This document shows, one piece after another, positions 62,368 through 64,000 of a stretch of DNA of 64,000 nucleotides (its first letter is position 1; every line of letters begins with the position of its first letter). The position numbers and the translations under genes were made by a program. Below the pieces are notes generated by a model. It was not told the origin of the DNA. It saw only the letters and a list, made by a program, of their open reading frames with translations, and searched no databases. This DNA is from Pseudomonas sp. M30-35 (GTDB taxonomy: Bacteria > Pseudomonadota > Gammaproteobacteria > Pseudomonadales > Pseudomonadaceae), in NCBI RefSeq assembly GCF_002163625.1, contig NZ_CP020892.1, positions 310,001 through 374,000 on the forward strand, written 5' to 3'.

Positions 62368-63285
62368 GTGCCCCAAAGCTCAAAGATGTTCAGCACTGTC
62401 TGTCGCAGCCTGCTGTTTTTAATGCTTGTGGTGTTTGTCAGTGTGGGGCTCTATCAACGCTGGGATGAACGAGCGTTGTTCTATATCAAAGAGCTGCAAG
62501 CCAATGCCGAGGTGCAAGCGTCGAGCATTTGGTTACCCAGCTATCGCGTAACCCTATCCGATAAAGCGATTGATGGGCTTGAAGAGGGCGAGGTTTCCGG
62601 CCTGACTTACCGGCCCAGTAGCAACACCTTATTTACCATATTGGGTAAGCATACCGAGTTGGTGGAGTTGTCGCTGACAGGTGATGTGCTGCGGCGTATC
62701 CCGGTGACAGGGCTTGAAAACCCGGAAGGTGTCGAAGTGCTTTCTGGTGACTTGATGGCAATTGTCGATGAGCGTCAGCGTACGCTAACGATTTTCTCAT
62801 TAACGGCAAGCACCACCCAGGTTGATGCTCGGCAGCAGATTCAGGTTGACTTGGGATTCCCTGATGCCGGTAACAAAGGCTTCGAAGGGTTGGGTTGGGA
62901 CAGTCGTCAACAACGTTTGCTGCTCGCTAAAGAGCGAGACCCCCGTGGCCTTTTCAGCATGCCACTGCCGAGTAAAAGCGGTCCTGCGCAGGGCATGCAA
63001 GAACTGAACATTGATGATGTTTTTGTCCGCGATATTTCTTCGGTGAGTTTTGATCCGCGTACCGGACATTCGTTGATGCTGTCTGACGAATCGCGCGTGT
63101 TGGTTGAGCTGGATGCCAACTTCAGGCCGCGTAGTTTTATTAGTTTTGCCACCGGGCTCAATGGCTTGGGTTGGGGGATCAAGCAACCCGAGGGTGTGGC
63201 TATTGGTGCTGATGGCGACATTTATGTAATCAGTGAGCCCAATCTGTTTTATGTGCTGAGTAAGTCTGATGCTGGCGACGATTAA
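62368..63285 (+). CDS. SdiA-regulated domain protein
   Basis: Protein of 305 residues with an N-terminal anchor (about residues 9-24, SLLFLMLVVFVSVGLY) and a beta-propeller domain of the SdiA-regulated family: EVSGLTYRPSSNTLFTI, LENPEGVEVLSGDLMAI, GFEGLGWDSRQQRLLLAKE and KQPEGVAIGADGDIYVISE. Periplasmic; binding role presumed from the propeller. GTG start at 62368 or ATG at 62386 are both possible. Confidence 0.88.
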   Translation: MPQSSKMFSTVCRSLLFLMLVVFVSVGLYQRWDERALFYIKELQANAEVQASSIWLPSYRVTLSDKAIDGLEEGEVSGLTYRPSSNTLFTILGKHTELVELSLTGDVLRRIPVTGLENPEGVEVLSGDLMAIVDERQRTLTIFSLTASTTQVDARQQIQVDLGFPDAGNKGFEGLGWDSRQQRLLLAKERDPRGLFSMPLPSKSGPAQGMQELNIDDVFVRDISSVSFDPRTGHSLMLSDESRVLVELDANFRPRSFISFATGLNGLGWGIKQPEGVAIGADGDIYVISEPNLFYVLSKSDAGDD

Positions 63286-63290
63286 TTTAA

Positions 63291-63445
63291 GGAACCTCTG
63301 AAAAACTACTGCGCTAGATATTACTGTGTTAAAAAACTGCTCAAAATACTCATTTAGGCCAACTAAAGTCGAGCGCGACCCCGGTCGCTTTTTCGCACTT
63401 TTTTGCCTTGTACTATCGTCGCTCGCTACCTTTTTCAGAGGCTCC
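63291..63445 (-). mobile_element. MITE-like element, copy 2
   Basis: 155 bases bounded by GGAACCTCTGAAAAA (63291-63305) and TTTTTCAGAGGCTCC (63431-63445), inverted relative to the copy at 13083-13267. Directly flanked by TTAA on both sides (63287-63290 and 63446-63449), a likely 4-base target duplication. Non-coding. Confidence 0.88.
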
Positions 63446-63532
63446 TTAAGTTTGGCTTAAGCCAAAATTCAGCAAGGCTTCAGCTACGCTGGTTAATCTG
63501 ACCCTGTCATTCACTGATTAGAGATTCAGACT

Positions 63533-63880
63533 ATGAAACGCACTACTCTTGCACTGCTTATTGCACCCCTGTTTTCCACTGCCGTTATGGCTCAGAGCTA
63601 CAACGGTCCTAGCGCCAATGTTCAAGTGACCACCGTCGCCGAAGCAGTGAAGGCTGCTGATGACACTCAGGTTGTGTTGCAAGGTCAGATTGTCGAACGT
63701 CTGCGTGGCGAGCACTACACCTTTAAAGATTCGACCGGCACTGTCGAAGTTGAAATCGACGATGAAGACTGGCCAAGCCAAAGCGTTGACGACAAAGCCA
63801 CCGTCAAGCTAGTCGGTGAAGTTGATCAGGGTCGTAGCGGCGTTGAAATTGAAGTCGACCGCGTCGAACTGGTTAAGTAA
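63533..63880 (+). CDS. YgiW-type periplasmic OB-fold protein
   Basis: Secreted BOF-family protein of 115 residues. Signal peptide about 1-20 (ends VMA); mature part VVLQGQIVERLRGEHYTFKD, STGTVEVEIDDEDWP and VKLVGEVDQGR forms the OB fold. Relatives (YgiW, YdeI) help tolerate oxidative and antimicrobial stress. Located after the MITE, whose insertion separates it from the upstream gene. Confidence 0.92.
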   Translation: MKRTTLALLIAPLFSTAVMAQSYNGPSANVQVTTVAEAVKAADDTQVVLQGQIVERLRGEHYTFKDSTGTVEVEIDDEDWPSQSVDDKATVKLVGEVDQGRSGVEIEVDRVELVK

Positions 63881-64000
63881 GCCAAGCTAGTTTTTTGTGA
63901 TTGGCGTTCCGGGTGTACTTGATTAAGTGCACTCGGAGTCAGCCTGAAAGTAGATGTACGCTGCTGCAAGAGAAATTTGGGCGGCGTTTTTGATGTGCAA
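63881..64000. other. End of window
   Basis: 120 bases without a recognised feature before the window ends. Confidence 0.5.

Overview
The window is chromosomal DNA from a Pseudomonas species, probably an environmental one and not P. aeruginosa itself. The basis is the gene order agu-spu at the left and hacB-araC ... serA-D2HGDH-FAH-SdiA-regulated-OB-fold at the right. From memory of the P. aeruginosa PAO1 map this matches roughly PA0292-PA0320. A Pseudomonas-type REP and Pseudomonas-type integron attC repeats agree with this.

Region 1 (1-17.6 kb) handles agmatine and polyamines: aguRBA (agmatine to putrescine, aguA cut by the window edge), an inserted lemA-TPM-TPM operon, an orphan PotF-like binding protein, spuI divergent from spuA, spuB, spuC, spuD, spuE and spuFGH. 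A small mobile repeat (MITE) sits between spuD and spuE. An inverted second copy lies 50 kb away at 63.3 kb.

Region 2 (17.6-33.6 kb) is accessory metabolism: a soluble PAS-PAS chemoreceptor; an aldehyde dehydrogenase, aminotransferase and NitT/TauT-type ABC transporter set facing a LysR regulator; an operon of flavin monooxygenase, RidA, DUF1028 and M20 deacylase; an orphan fimbrial subunit; a serine hydrolase; and a methyltransferase.

Region 3 (33.65-38.2 kb) is the most notable part, a chromosomal integron remnant. It holds a frameshifted and truncated integrase with a LexA-type box upstream, an attI-like segment carrying a 17-codon ORF that stops exactly on the recombination core, and seven one-gene cassettes separated by seven attC sites. 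One cassette protein has a HEPN-like R-x4-H motif and one resembles T5orf172/GIY-YIG; the others are unrecognised.

Region 4 (38.5-45 kb) is one eight-gene minus-strand cluster: polar amino-acid ABC transporter, RidA, IclR, a fold-III PLP lyase and a KDG kinase. The combination suggests catabolism of a D-amino sugar acid such as D-glucosaminate.

Region 5 (45-50.7 kb) carries an unusual LepB-type peptidase preceded by a heptamer repeat, a GNAT protein, LysR/AzoR, a flavin reductase and a YtoQ protein.

Region 6 (50.8-64 kb) returns to the conserved Pseudomonas order: hacB/araC, several small enzymes, serA and its metabolic partner D-2-hydroxyglutarate dehydrogenase, an FAH protein, an SdiA-regulated protein and a periplasmic OB-fold protein. 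Several divergent promoters (agu, serA/D2HGDH, hacB/araC, azoR) contain strong inverted repeats that look like operators. No rRNA, tRNA, CRISPR array or prophage was seen.
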